DNA from: Pseudonocardiales bacterium
GTDB taxonomy: Bacteria > Actinomycetota > Actinomycetes > Mycobacteriales > Pseudonocardiaceae
Assembly: GCA_019244165.1 (NCBI GenBank)
Contig: JAFATA010000075.1
Coordinates: forward strand, 18,135-82,134
Length of the DNA stretch: 64,000 nt
Reading direction: 5' to 3'
Each line of letters begins with the position of its first letter. The first letter of the stretch is position 1. The notes below the pieces were generated by a model. That model was given only the letters and a program-made list of their open reading frames with translations. It did no database searches and was not told the DNA's origin. Of this stretch, positions 1 through 9,371 are shown one piece after another. The position numbers and the translations under genes are program-made.

Positions 1-261
1 CGCGAATCCCGATTCACCTACCGGGGCCGCTCCCACCACCGCATCAAGCACGTCTTCCTCGCCCGCACCGTTGACACCGCGGCGCAGATCCCACCTAAGC
101 CCACTGAGAACGAGAAAGCCGGACTAATCGAACGCCGCTGGTGGTCCGCGACCGACCTCCGGCACTGCCCCGACAAGCTCCTGCCGGGAAGCTTGTCCGA
201 GCTGCTCGACGACCTTCTGGGTGACCGACTCAGCGACAAACCTCTGATGCTGATCGGCTGA
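1..261 (+). CDS. C-terminal part of a Nudix hydrolase-like protein (truncated by window start)
   Basis: Frame 1 is open from base 1 to TGA at 259-261; ...KHVFLARTVDTAAQIPPKPTENEKAGLIERRWWSATDLRH... resembles a Nudix C-terminus. Confidence 0.5.
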   Translation, partial: RESRFTYRGRSHHRIKHVFLARTVDTAAQIPPKPTENEKAGLIERRWWSATDLRHCPDKLLPGSLSELLDDLLGDRLSDKPLMLIG

Positions 262-466
262 GTACTCCGGGTCTCCGGCGGCCCGCGCTCGACAGCGTGT
301 CGACGAGGCAAGGCCAGGTCGGCTGCACCCACTCAATCGCGCCGGCTCGATCCGATGGCAACGGGGTCCACCACGTAGCCTTGAGCCACCTCTTCGCTGA
401 GGTTTCCACCCGGGGGTAGCTCCTCGGGGCATCGGCGAGGGGTTGCGGCGAGGGAGATCTCTGTGA

Positions 467-1663
467 GTGGACGCTGACAAGGACGTACACACGATCGGCC
501 GGCGGGTGCGCCAGATCCGCCGGGCACGGGGTAAGTCGCTGCGGGTGGTCGCCGGGCTGGCCGGGATGAGCAAGTCGGAGCTTTCCCGCATCGAACGCGG
601 AGAAACCGCGCTGGATCGCCATTCCGAGATCGTGGCCCTGGCCGAGGTGCTGCAGGTCGCACCGTCTGAGCTGATCAGGGTCGAGGTACCCGCGCCAGGC
701 AACGGGGATGCGGATACCGCTATCGAAGCGGTCCGCCGCGCGCTGATGGCGATCAACCATCGCCTGCCCGGCGGGCAGGTACTCCCCGTAGAGGCGTTGC
801 GCGCCAAGGTCGCGACCGTGATGGACGAGCACTGGCGTTGTGATAAGCCCGGCGACGTCGGTGCAGCACTGGCCACTCTGATGCGAGACCTGCACAGCTC
901 GATCGCGGCCGGTAAGGACGTCGCCGAGCTGCTCGATTTGACTATCCTCCTGCACACTCAGGTCACGGTGGGATGGCTGCGGGTGGCCGGCGCCTCGTGG
1001 GATCTGCGCTGGCAGGCCGCAGCCTTAGCGCATGATGCGGCTCAGCGCCTCGACACCCCGACCGCGCTGGGCATCGCGTTGTGGGGTGGGTTCTACGTGA
1101 CGTACGCCTCGGGGGCCTCCGATCTGGCGCTGGCCGCCCTGGACGCCGTGACCGTGCCCACCAACACCCCGGAGTCGATGCAACTAGCGGGCACGCTCGC
1201 GCTGTGCCGGTCGCTGCTGGCGGTTGTGGACTCTCGCCCGCAGAACGTGGAGGCCCCGTTTCAGCAGGCGGTGGAACTCGCCGAGCGCACGGGGGAAGGC
1301 AACGCCTACGGCATGGCCTTCGGACCCACCACCGTCGGGCTGTGGCGCATGTTCAGCCTGCTCGAGGCCCACGACTACGAGCAGGCGGTCCGCATCGGAG
1401 ACGGGCTGCATCCCGAGGTGTATCTCCCTCGCCTGGTGCAGGCCGACTACTGGGCCGACTACGGCCGTGCGCTGGCGCGGGTTCGGGGACGCCGCGACGA
1501 TGCGATCGCGGCCTTCCAGCGCTCCGAGGAGATCTCGCCCCACCGGCTCTGCCGGGATCCGCTCACCAAGGATGTGATCGCGGAACTGCTTGTCCGGTCC
1601 CGCCGGGACTCGGTCAGTCGTGAACTGCGGAGAATGGCCTACCGGGCTGGCCTGCCAGTGTAG
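467..1663 (+). CDS. XRE-family transcriptional regulator with TPR-like C-terminal domain (copy 1)
   Basis: GTG start; N-terminal HTH (IGRRVRQIRRARGKSLRVVAGLAGMSKSELSRIERGE); paralogous to 44402 and 50737 ORFs. Confidence 0.85.
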   Translation: MDADKDVHTIGRRVRQIRRARGKSLRVVAGLAGMSKSELSRIERGETALDRHSEIVALAEVLQVAPSELIRVEVPAPGNGDADTAIEAVRRALMAINHRLPGGQVLPVEALRAKVATVMDEHWRCDKPGDVGAALATLMRDLHSSIAAGKDVAELLDLTILLHTQVTVGWLRVAGASWDLRWQAAALAHDAAQRLDTPTALGIALWGGFYVTYASGASDLALAALDAVTVPTNTPESMQLAGTLALCRSLLAVVDSRPQNVEAPFQQAVELAERTGEGNAYGMAFGPTTVGLWRMFSLLEAHDYEQAVRIGDGLHPEVYLPRLVQADYWADYGRALARVRGRRDDAIAAFQRSEEISPHRLCRDPLTKDVIAELLVRSRRDSVSRELRRMAYRAGLPV

Positions 1664-1725
1664 CCCGTCCAGGCCGTCCCGGATTCGGGACCCTGCGGAG
1701 TTGATCGCGTTCACTATCGTCAGTC

Positions 1726-1857
1726 ATGACCCATGAGACCGCCGCGGAACCACCATACCCCGCGGAGAAGAACAATCGCCGGAATCGCCGGGTGCTCCAC
1801 GCCACCTGCACCGCCGCCACCGAACTATTTCACCTTCTAGGAGAGTGGCTGGGATGA
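1726..1857 (+). pseudogene. Internally deleted copy of small ORF-A (full-length relative at 51977..52204)
   Basis: Translates MTHETAAEPPYPAEKNNRRNRRVLHATC-TAATELFHLLGEWLG; matches both ends of 51977..52204 (NRRNRRVLHATC...LFDLLGEWLR) without the middle. Confidence 0.55.
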
Positions 1858-2117
1858 GCGCACCCTTGCCCGACGGCGTCTTCCACCTCCTGACCGCTGA
1901 TAACCTGGTACGCCAGACCTACGGGATCCACATCACCATCTGCGGGGAGGACATTTCCACGTCGGACCTGCCCCTCTCGTGCTACGACGAGAATAGTGAC
2001 GACTTCGGCCGCGACCCCGCCTACTGCCCCGAATGCGTCCGCGAAGCCGCCCGCTTCACCGCCGAGCCTGAGCAGCCCCGACCGGAATCCGCAGCCCGAG
2101 CGCCCACCGACACCTGA
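1845..2117 (+). CDS. Small Cys-rich protein (small ORF-B, copy 1), zinc-ribbon-like
   Basis: FHLLTADNLVRQ...CGED...C...YCPECVREAARF conserved with 45770..45997 and 52192..52449. Confidence 0.65.
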   Translation: MAGMSAPLPDGVFHLLTADNLVRQTYGIHITICGEDISTSDLPLSCYDENSDDFGRDPAYCPECVREAARFTAEPEQPRPESAARAPTDT

Positions 2118-2127
2118 GGGCGGGCAC

Positions 2128-2976
2128 TCAGCGGCCGCCGCCATACTCGCGCAGGAGACGGCGCGCATGCCGGTGCAAAGGCTCCGCGAGATCCGGGTAG
2201 TCCCCGCCATCCACCCGCAGCAGCAGACGCCCGATCACATGCAGTTGAGCGCGGATGCCGTCGGGGGGTTCCAGGATGTCGGCGAAGGTCTCGTAGACCC
2301 TGCGGGCAGTGTCGGGGGCCAGCAGGGAGTAACAGTACAGCGTGGCGGCGTCATAACCGGCGGGGGCGACTCCCCAGCCTTCCCAGTCCAGCAGGTACGG
2401 TTCGGGAGCGGTGAGGTTGGCCCATTGCAGGTCGCCGTGCGCCGTGTTCCAGATAGTGACAATAGGATCGATCTTGTCGCCGAAGAAGGCGAGCAGGCGG
2501 CGTGAGATGCCCTCTTGCGTGGCCCCGACGCGCTCTGTTGGATGAACGGCGAGAACATCGAGTGCGTGACGCAAGCTAGTCCACCATTCGTCGGCCAAGT
2601 CCAGTTCGTCGCGGAGTTCTTGGGTGTCTGAGCAGATGCGGGCAGGTACGAGGGTCATCAGCTCGGCCCGAATACTCCGAGTTTGCTCTGTCCATTCGTG
2701 AACTTGCAGCACGCGGGGTTTGGGCACGCCATGGATGGCAGAAGCATCGAGGTTGCCGGTCCAGAACTCCCCGTTGGCCCACATGCTGTGGCTGGTGACC
2801 ACCCGCAGCCAGCGGTCACCATCGATATCGCGGACCTGGCTGCCGATACTCCGATCACGCCAGCCGAACGTGGGGTCACCCAGGAGCGTAAGAGAGAAGT
2901 GCCCGGCGGCCTGCGCCAGGATTTCACACATCCACCCCCGGAACCGCGCATTGGCCTGGTCGATGTCCGTATCCAT
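2128..2976 (-). CDS. Phosphotransferase-family protein (APH/choline kinase-like)
   Basis: HGDLQWANL catalytic-loop-like motif and LLDWEGWG. Confidence 0.65.
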   Translation of the reverse strand: MDTDIDQANARFRGWMCEILAQAAGHFSLTLLGDPTFGWRDRSIGSQVRDIDGDRWLRVVTSHSMWANGEFWTGNLDASAIHGVPKPRVLQVHEWTEQTRSIRAELMTLVPARICSDTQELRDELDLADEWWTSLRHALDVLAVHPTERVGATQEGISRRLLAFFGDKIDPIVTIWNTAHGDLQWANLTAPEPYLLDWEGWGVAPAGYDAATLYCYSLLAPDTARRVYETFADILEPPDGIRAQLHVIGRLLLRVDGGDYPDLAEPLHRHARRLLREYGGGR

Positions 2977-3043
2977 GTCAACCTTTCAGGTGTCTCAAAG
3001 CCCCACCACGGGGTCGCTGGTCACGCTGTGAATAAGCACGACT

Positions 3044-3142
3044 TCATCCGTCTGGTGCGCAGTAGTAGCCGGGCCAGCATTGGTCGGGGGTGCACCTCGG
3101 ACCACAGTGGTAGCCCGGTGGGCAGTGCGGTTTGCAATCGCT
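3044..3142 (-). other. In-frame Cys-rich continuation of the radical SAM ORF beyond an internal TGA
   Basis: After TGA (3143-3145) the same frame reads SDCKPHCPPGYHCGPRCTPDQCWPGYYCAPDG-TGA, 6 Cys in 32 codons. Confidence 0.6.
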
Positions 3143-3961
3143 TCAGGAGGGCTCACACCGGGACTCCGGTGCACATTTCTGTTTCTCTGGTCCACACTGG
3201 CGCTCGACAAAGTTGCGCCGTAGCCGTCTACGAGTCGTGGCGAGAATCGCACCATCGAGGATTTCGCGTAGTGCCGATTCGCGGACGTTGCCGACAGGAA
3301 GCCACCGAGCAAAGACGCACGGCCACACGCTGCCGTCCGGAGAGATGGCTATTACCCTGTCGGCGCAGCGGCCACAGAGCTGCTCCACATTCGGCTGCTG
3401 GTCCCGCACTCCGCGCCCAACTTGACGCAGCCGGTCGAAACCAACTTCGGTGACTCCGAGCGCTTCTAACTCGGCACGAGCCTGCTCCACTCGCTGTCCA
3501 TCCTGGACCTCGATAAGCCCCACCCTAAGCGGGATCGACCGGCGCAGCGCTTCGACGATGTTGGCCTTGGTACGGGTATAGCTGTTCCTGCGCTTGGTGA
3601 TCGCCTCATGCTCGGTGGCATTATCGGAGTAGTAGCTCGTGGCCAGCCGCACACCGGGCTGAGCGAAGACACCCCACAGCTGCGGCGACACGTGCACGAG
3701 GTTACTGAACACCTCGACCTCTAACCCATCGACCAATGCATGATCCACAAACGCCGGCAACGAGCGATGCAGAGTTGGCCCACCGCCAATGAACTGCACC
3801 ATCCGCCCGCCGAGTTGAGCTACCTCATCGATAACCCGCAACCAATCCCTCGGGAGCATCGTCCCCTCCGTGCCTTTCGGTCCGGAGTCGGCATAGCAGT
3901 GATCACAGAAGAGCGAACACCGGCCTGTGATCTCCAACCACACGAAGCTCAGGTCCTGCAT
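3143..3961 (-). CDS. Radical SAM protein with SPASM-like C-terminal Cys region
   Basis: ITGRCSLFCDHCYADSGP (CxxxCxxC); LCGRCADRVIAISPDGSVWPCVFARWLPVGNV; start at 3961 (MQDLSFVWLEITGRC) preceded by AAGGTGAG; alternative GTG start at 4024. Confidence 0.85.
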   Translation of the reverse strand: MQDLSFVWLEITGRCSLFCDHCYADSGPKGTEGTMLPRDWLRVIDEVAQLGGRMVQFIGGGPTLHRSLPAFVDHALVDGLEVEVFSNLVHVSPQLWGVFAQPGVRLATSYYSDNATEHEAITKRRNSYTRTKANIVEALRRSIPLRVGLIEVQDGQRVEQARAELEALGVTEVGFDRLRQVGRGVRDQQPNVEQLCGRCADRVIAISPDGSVWPCVFARWLPVGNVRESALREILDGAILATTRRRLRRNFVERQCGPEKQKCAPESRCEPS

Positions 3962-4020
3962 GGCAAGCTCACCTTGGCCATGCGTTGCCCTGTGGTCGCT
4001 TTGTTCCGTCGGCTTGCGGA

Positions 4021-4989
4021 TCACGCCACTCGGCAGGAGGGTTCGCGGCCGGCCAGGAAGTCTTGCAGGTTGTTCAGCACGAGCATGCCCATCGCGGTCC
4101 GGCTCTGGCGGGTGGCGCTGCCCAGGTGCGGCAGCAGCACGGCGTTGTCCAGCTCACGCAGCTCGTGCGGGATCTCGGGTTCGCCCTCGTAGACGTCGAG
4201 TCCGGCACCGGCGATCGTCCCGGACCGCAGGGCGGCGATCAGTGCCTGCTGGTCGATGACATCGCCGCGGGCACTGTTGATCAGGAACGCGGTGGGCTTC
4301 ATCCGGGCCAGTGCCGCGGCGTCGATGAGGTGGGTGTTCGCGCCGCCGCCGGGCATGTGCAGCGACACGAAGTCGGCCAGCGCCAGCACCTCCCCGGTGG
4401 TGCCGACCCGGCGGGCGCCGGGGATCCCATGGTCGGGCTCGACGTCGACCGGGTCGTAGAACACCACCGGCATGCCAAAACCGAAGTGCCCGCGGCGGGC
4501 CACTGCCACCCCGATCCGCCCCATGCCCAGGATGCCCAGGGTCTTGCCGGTGACCTCGGCGCCCATCAGGTGGGTGGGGCGCCAGCCGGTCCAGCGTCCG
4601 GCCCGGACCTCGCGTTCCCCCTCACCGGCCCGGCGGGCGATCATCAACAGCAGGGTCATCGCGGTGTCCGCGGTGGCGTCGGTGAGCACCCCCGGGGTGT
4701 TGGTGACAACGATCCCGGCTTTGGCCGCGGCCTCGGTGTCGATGTGGTCATAGCCGACGCCGAAGTTGCCCAGGAACTTGGTCCGCAGCGTGCCTTCGAA
4801 CAGCTCGGCGCCCAGCCGGTCGGACACCGTGGGCAGCACCACGTCGGCCTGCTCCAGCGCGGCGCGCAGCCCCCCGGGCCCGAGCGGCAGGTCGTCCCGG
4901 TTGAGCCGCACGCGGCCGTGGCGGCGCACCAGCTCCTCCTCGACCGGCGCCGGCCAGCGCCGGGTGACGACGATGACGGGTTCATCCAC
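4021..4989 (-). CDS. hprA: D-2-hydroxyacid dehydrogenase / hydroxypyruvate reductase
   Basis: LGILGMGRIGVAVARR, INSARGDVIDQQAL, GAGLDVYEGEPEI; next to other serine-cycle genes. Confidence 0.8.
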   Translation of the reverse strand: MDEPVIVVTRRWPAPVEEELVRRHGRVRLNRDDLPLGPGGLRAALEQADVVLPTVSDRLGAELFEGTLRTKFLGNFGVGYDHIDTEAAAKAGIVVTNTPGVLTDATADTAMTLLLMIARRAGEGEREVRAGRWTGWRPTHLMGAEVTGKTLGILGMGRIGVAVARRGHFGFGMPVVFYDPVDVEPDHGIPGARRVGTTGEVLALADFVSLHMPGGGANTHLIDAAALARMKPTAFLINSARGDVIDQQALIAALRSGTIAGAGLDVYEGEPEIPHELRELDNAVLLPHLGSATRQSRTAMGMLVLNNLQDFLAGREPSCRVA

Positions 4990-5011
4990 GGCGATCCTCC
5001 AGCAGCTCAGA

Positions 5012-5100
5012 GTGGTTCTCTTGGTCCCCGGTACTGGTGGCTCTTCAAGGGTGGCCAACCCGGGGGTTGGCCACCCTTGAAGAGCCACCAAGAGAACCAC
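5012..5100. repeat. Long inverted repeat: 37-nt arms with a 13-nt insertion in the left arm and a 2-nt spacer
   Basis: GTGGTTCTCTTGG[TCCCCGGTACTGG]TGGCTCTTCAAGGGTGGCCAACCC-GG-GGGTTGGCCACCCTTGAAGAGCCACCAAGAGAACCAC. Confidence 0.9.
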
Positions 5101-5995
5101 CAAGCAGGCCGTGCTGAGCGAGCACCCGGGCCACGGTCTCACCGATGCACGACGGGTTGGGCACCATCGTGATGCCAGCGGCAGTCAGGATCTCCATTTT
5201 CTCCTGGGCGGATTCCCCGACCCCCGACACGATCGCGCCAGCGTGGCCCATCTTTCGGCCCTTGGGGGCGGACAGCCCAGCGATGTAGGCGATCACTGGT
5301 TTGGTCATGTGGTCGCGTACGTAGTCAGCACCCTCGGCTTCCTGCGGGCCGCCGATCTCGCCCACCATCACCACCGCGTCGGTGTCCGGGTCGGCTTCGA
5401 ACAGTTCCAGGTGGTCGCGGAATCAGGTTCCGTTGACCGGGTCGCCGCCGATACCCACCGCAGTGGACATCCCGATGCCCAGCGCCTTCATCTGGGACGC
5501 GGCCTCGTAGCCCAGCGTGCCCGAGCGCCCGATCACCCCGACTCGTCCAGGCAGGTAGATGTGCCCAGGCATGATGCCCAGCAGCGCCCGCCCGGGTGTG
5601 ATGGTCCCTGCGCAGTTGGGCCCGGTCAGCGTCATCCGCGCCTGGGCCTTGTAGCGCCGCATGTAGCGCTTGACCCGCATCATGTCCTGCATCGGGATGC
5701 CGTCAGTGATGCAGACGCAAAACCGGATCCCGGCGTCAGCGGCCTCCATGATGGAGTCGGCGGCGAAAGGGGGCGGCACGAACACGATCGAGGCCCTCGC
5801 CCCGGTCGCGGCCACGGCGTCTTTCATGGTGTTGAACACCGGACGGCCCAGCACGTGCTCGCCGCCCTTGCCCGGGGTGACGCCAGCGACCACGTTGGTG
5901 CCGTAGCTGACCATCTCCTCGGTGTGGAAACGCCCGATGCGGCCGGTGATGCCCTGCACCACCACGCGGGTGTGCTCATCGATCAGGATGGCCAT
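5045..5995 (-). pseudogene. mtkB: Malate thiokinase / succinyl-CoA ligase-like alpha subunit, interrupted by in-frame TGA at 5423-5425
   Basis: ORFs 5423..5995 and 5045..5374 are in the same frame; joined reading [40 protein letters not shown]. Confidence 0.75.
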
Positions 5996-6000
5996 GCCGG

Positions 6001-7173
6001 TTAGCCGACCTTGGCGCCGACGGCGGCAACCGCCTTGTGGGCGGCCTCGGCCAGGGTGTCCGCGGTGATGAGGGGCAGTCCGGAGTCACGCAGGATCCGC
6101 TGGCCCTGCTCGACGTGGGTGCCGGCTAGCCGCACCACCACCGGGACCTTGACGTCGAGCTGCTTGAACGCCGCTACGATGCCCTCAGCGACCCAGTCGC
6201 AGCGGTTGACACCGGCGAAGATGTTGATCAGCATCGCCTTGACGTTGGCGTCCTGCAGCACCGCGCGAAAGGCCTTGAGAACCCGCTGGGGCGAGGCGCC
6301 ACCGCCGATGTCCAGGAAGTTTGCCGGCTCCCCGCCCGCGACCTTGATCATATCCATGGTCGCCATCGCCAGACCAGCACCGTTGATCATGCAGCCGATA
6401 TCGCCGTCCAGGCCGACGTAGGCCAGCCCCCGATCAGCGGCGTGGCTTTCCCTGGCGTCTTCCTGGCTGCGGTCGCGCAGCTCGGAGATCTCCAGGTGGC
6501 GGAACAGCGCGTTGTCGTCGAAGGCCATCTTGGCGTCTAGGGCGACAATACTGCCCTTGCCCGTGACGGCCAGCGGGTTGATCTCCAGCATGGTGGCGTC
6601 CAGGTCTCGGAAAGCTCGGTACGCGCACCGGAAAATCCGGCTGGCCTCAGCGATCTGCGCTGGTTGCAGGTCCAGCGCGAACGCGATCTCCCGTCCTTGG
6701 AACTCCAGGAACCCCGCCGCGGGGTCGATGGTCGTACGCACCAGCACTTCGGGCTTGCTCCTCGCCAGCTCCTCGATCTCCATGCCACCCTCAGCCGAGG
6801 CGATGATCACTACCCGCTCGATGCGGCGGTCCAGCACGATGCCGAAGTACAGTTCGCGAGCGACGTCGGTGGCCTCCTCGACGTACACCCGGTAGATCAG
6901 CTTGCCGCGCGGACCGGACTGGCTGGTGACCAGCCGCCGGCCGAACATGCTGTTGGCGGCGTCTTCGACCGCGCGGTCAGAGTGGCACAGCCTCACCCCG
7001 CCGGCCGCCCCCCGCCCGCCGGTGTGCACCTGGGCTTTGACCACCCACGCCGACCCGCCGATCTCGGTGCACCGGTAGGACGCCTGCTCGGGGCTGTAGG
7101 CCAGACCGCCGCGCGGGATGGGGACCCCGAAGCGGGCCAAGATCTCCTTGGCCTGATACTCGTGGATGTCCAT
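6001..7173 (-). CDS. mtkA: Malate thiokinase / succinyl-CoA ligase-like beta subunit
   Basis: [53 protein letters not shown]. Confidence 0.85.
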   Translation of the reverse strand: MDIHEYQAKEILARFGVPIPRGGLAYSPEQASYRCTEIGGSAWVVKAQVHTGGRGAAGGVRLCHSDRAVEDAANSMFGRRLVTSQSGPRGKLIYRVYVEEATDVARELYFGIVLDRRIERVVIIASAEGGMEIEELARSKPEVLVRTTIDPAAGFLEFQGREIAFALDLQPAQIAEASRIFRCAYRAFRDLDATMLEINPLAVTGKGSIVALDAKMAFDDNALFRHLEISELRDRSQEDARESHAADRGLAYVGLDGDIGCMINGAGLAMATMDMIKVAGGEPANFLDIGGGASPQRVLKAFRAVLQDANVKAMLINIFAGVNRCDWVAEGIVAAFKQLDVKVPVVVRLAGTHVEQGQRILRDSGLPLITADTLAEAAHKAVAAVGAKVG

Positions 7174-7182
7174 CCGCGCCCC

Positions 7183-8136
7183 CTAGGCCCGGCCGAGGGC
7201 CGCGGCCCGGATCGCCTGGTCCAACGCGATCACCGTCTGGGCCATCCGTTCCGAGGCTGCGTCGATCATCTTGCCGTCCACCGCCGCAGCACCCCTGCCC
7301 TGCGCCGCCGCCTCAGCCAGCGCCTCGACGATGCGCTGCGCCCGCTGGACCTCAGCTTCCGGCGGGCTGAACACCTCGTTGGCCAGCTCAATCTGGCTGG
7401 GATGAATCGCCCACTTCCCGTCAGCGCCCAGCGCCGCCGCCCGGGCGGCACTGGCGCGGTAGCCATCGGGGTCGGAGAAGTCGCCAAACGGGCCGTCGAT
7501 CGGGCGCAGCCCGTAGGCCCGGCAGGCCACGATCATCCGCGACAGCGCGAAATGCCACTGATCACCGGGGTAGTCCGGGTTCAGACCACCGATGCTCACG
7601 GTGCGAGCCCGGCTGCTCGCGGCGTAGTCGGCCACCCCGAAGTGCAGCGCCTCCAACCGGCCTGGCGCGGCGGCGATGGCTTCCACGCTGGCCATCCCCA
7701 GCGCGGTCTCGATCAGCGCCTCGAGACCGACCTTGTTCGGGTAGCCGCGGGCCTGCTCCACCTGGTTGATGAGGGTTTCCACGCAGTACAGGTCCGCGGG
7801 CAGGCCGACCTTGGGCACCAGGATGGTGTGCACCCGGTCTCCGGCCCGCTCCATCACGTCGATGACGTCGCGATACATGTAGTGGGTGTCCAGCCCGTTG
7901 AACCGCACCGACACCGTCTTGCCCTTGGCTGCCCAGTCGATCTCGCGCAGCGCTTCGATCACCGTGCGACGAGCTCGTTCCTTGTCAGCGGGGGCTACCG
8001 CGTCCTCCAGATCGAGGAACACGACATCGGCCGCGCTGTTCGCGGCCTTGTCGATGAAGCTGGTGTTCGATCCCGGTACCGCGAGCTCACTGCGTTGCAA
8101 CCGGGGCTGGCGCACCGGGTGAAAGGTGTGGCTCAA
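7183..8136 (-). CDS. mcl: Malyl-CoA lyase (HpcH/HpaI/CitE family)
   Basis: ELAVPGSNTSFIDKAANSAADVVFLDLEDAVAP...; GKWAIHPSQIELANEVFSP. Confidence 0.85.
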   Translation of the reverse strand: MSHTFHPVRQPRLQRSELAVPGSNTSFIDKAANSAADVVFLDLEDAVAPADKERARRTVIEALREIDWAAKGKTVSVRFNGLDTHYMYRDVIDVMERAGDRVHTILVPKVGLPADLYCVETLINQVEQARGYPNKVGLEALIETALGMASVEAIAAAPGRLEALHFGVADYAASSRARTVSIGGLNPDYPGDQWHFALSRMIVACRAYGLRPIDGPFGDFSDPDGYRASAARAAALGADGKWAIHPSQIELANEVFSPPEAEVQRAQRIVEALAEAAAQGRGAAAVDGKMIDAASERMAQTVIALDQAIRAAALGRA

Positions 8137-9371
8137 CTGGCTCCTCCTGTGGATTCCCTGGGGAGTTCTCTGGGGGGGTCGACCTCGGCTTCCAGCGCGG
8201 CGGTCGCGCTGCGGTAGTAGTCCTGGGCCGCCGCGACACCGGCCCCGAGCTCCACCTTCGCCCCGGCGTCGGCCAGCGACATCTCAGCGCTGGCCAGCGC
8301 GGCCAGGCACATCACCTCGTTGAGATCGCCGAGATGGCCGATCCGGAACACCGTGCCCGCCACCTTGGACAAACCGGCCCCGAACGACGTGCGGTAACGG
8401 TGGAAGCCGATCCGGCAGACCTCCGCGGAGTCCACACCCTCCGGAGTGCGGATCGCCGTGACAGTGTCGGAGTACCACTGCGGAGCCCGCGCGCACAGCG
8501 ACAGGCCCAACGCGCTCACCCCGCGACGGATCCCCTCGGCGAGCCGGTGGTGGCGGGCGAACACCTGCGGCAGGCCTTCATCGAACAGCAGGTCCAGTGA
8601 GCACCGCAGGCCGTGCAGCATCGGCGTGGGCGGGGTGTAGGGGAAGTAGCCAACGTCGTTGGTCCGGATCATGTCCGCAAAGCTGAAGTAGCAGCGCTGC
8701 ATCGTCGAGGACTGGTGCGCCGCAAGCGCCTTGGCGCTGACCCCGAGCATGGACATCCCCGGGGGCAGCATCAGGCCCTTCTGCGAGCCGGTCACCGCCA
8801 GGTCGACGCCCCAGGCTTCCTGCTCGAAGGGGATCGACGCCAGCGAGGACACCGCGTCGACAAACAGCAGCGCCGGCGAGTCGGCCGCGTCCATCACCCG
8901 CCGGACAGCGGCGATGTCGGAGGTCACCCCGGTGGCCGTCTCGTTGTGGCAGACGAAGACACCCTTGATCGACTTGTCCTCGGTGAGGTGGCGTGCGTAG
9001 TCCTCCAGCGGGACGCCCTCACCCCACTCCCGGTCGATGCAGATCACGTCGAGGCCCAGCCGGGTCGCCATCGCGGCCCAGAGGTGAGAGAACTGGCCGA
9101 AACGCGACATCAGCACCCGGTCGCCCCGGTTGAGGGTGTTGCTGATCGCTGCCTCCCACGCCCCGGTGCCCGAGGAGGGGTACATGAAGACCCGGCCGGC
9201 CTCGTTGGCGAAGATCTTCTTCAGGTCGGCGAACAAGGGCAGGGTCAGCTCAGGAAAATCCGGTGCCCGGTGGTCCTGCATCGGGACGTTCATCGCGCGG
9301 CGCACCGCGTCCGGGACATTGGTCGGACCGGGGATGAACAGGTGCGTGGGTCCGTGGGGCATCGCCGTCAC
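8133..9371 (-). CDS. sgaA: Serine-glyoxylate aminotransferase
   Basis: [36 protein letters not shown] site [12 protein letters not shown]. Confidence 0.87.
   Translation of the reverse strand: MTAMPHGPTHLFIPGPTNVPDAVRRAMNVPMQDHRAPDFPELTLPLFADLKKIFANEAGRVFMYPSSGTGAWEAAISNTLNRGDRVLMSRFGQFSHLWAAMATRLGLDVICIDREWGEGVPLEDYARHLTEDKSIKGVFVCHNETATGVTSDIAAVRRVMDAADSPALLFVDAVSSLASIPFEQEAWGVDLAVTGSQKGLMLPPGMSMLGVSAKALAAHQSSTMQRCYFSFADMIRTNDVGYFPYTPPTPMLHGLRCSLDLLFDEGLPQVFARHHRLAEGIRRGVSALGLSLCARAPQWYSDTVTAIRTPEGVDSAEVCRIGFHRYRTSFGAGLSKVAGTVFRIGHLGDLNEVMCLAALASAEMSLADAGAKVELGAGVAAAQDYYRSATAALEAEVDPPRELPRESTGGAS

Noticed and set aside
3985-5172. Long plus-strand ORF (395 aa) over hprA
   Set aside because: Antisense to a clearly conserved dehydrogenase; typical GC-rich shadow ORF with low-complexity His/Gly/Pro composition. 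Same reasoning for 6664..8217 (+), 41697..42926 (+), 43372..44340 (+), 48620..49939 (-) and 58599..60149 (+).
3143-5425. Genome-wide reassignment of UGA to a sense codon
   Set aside because: Other intact genes in the window terminate at TGA (e.g. the lanthipeptide precursor at 46417-46419, carD region and ATP-grasp genes), so at most local recoding or mutation is supported.
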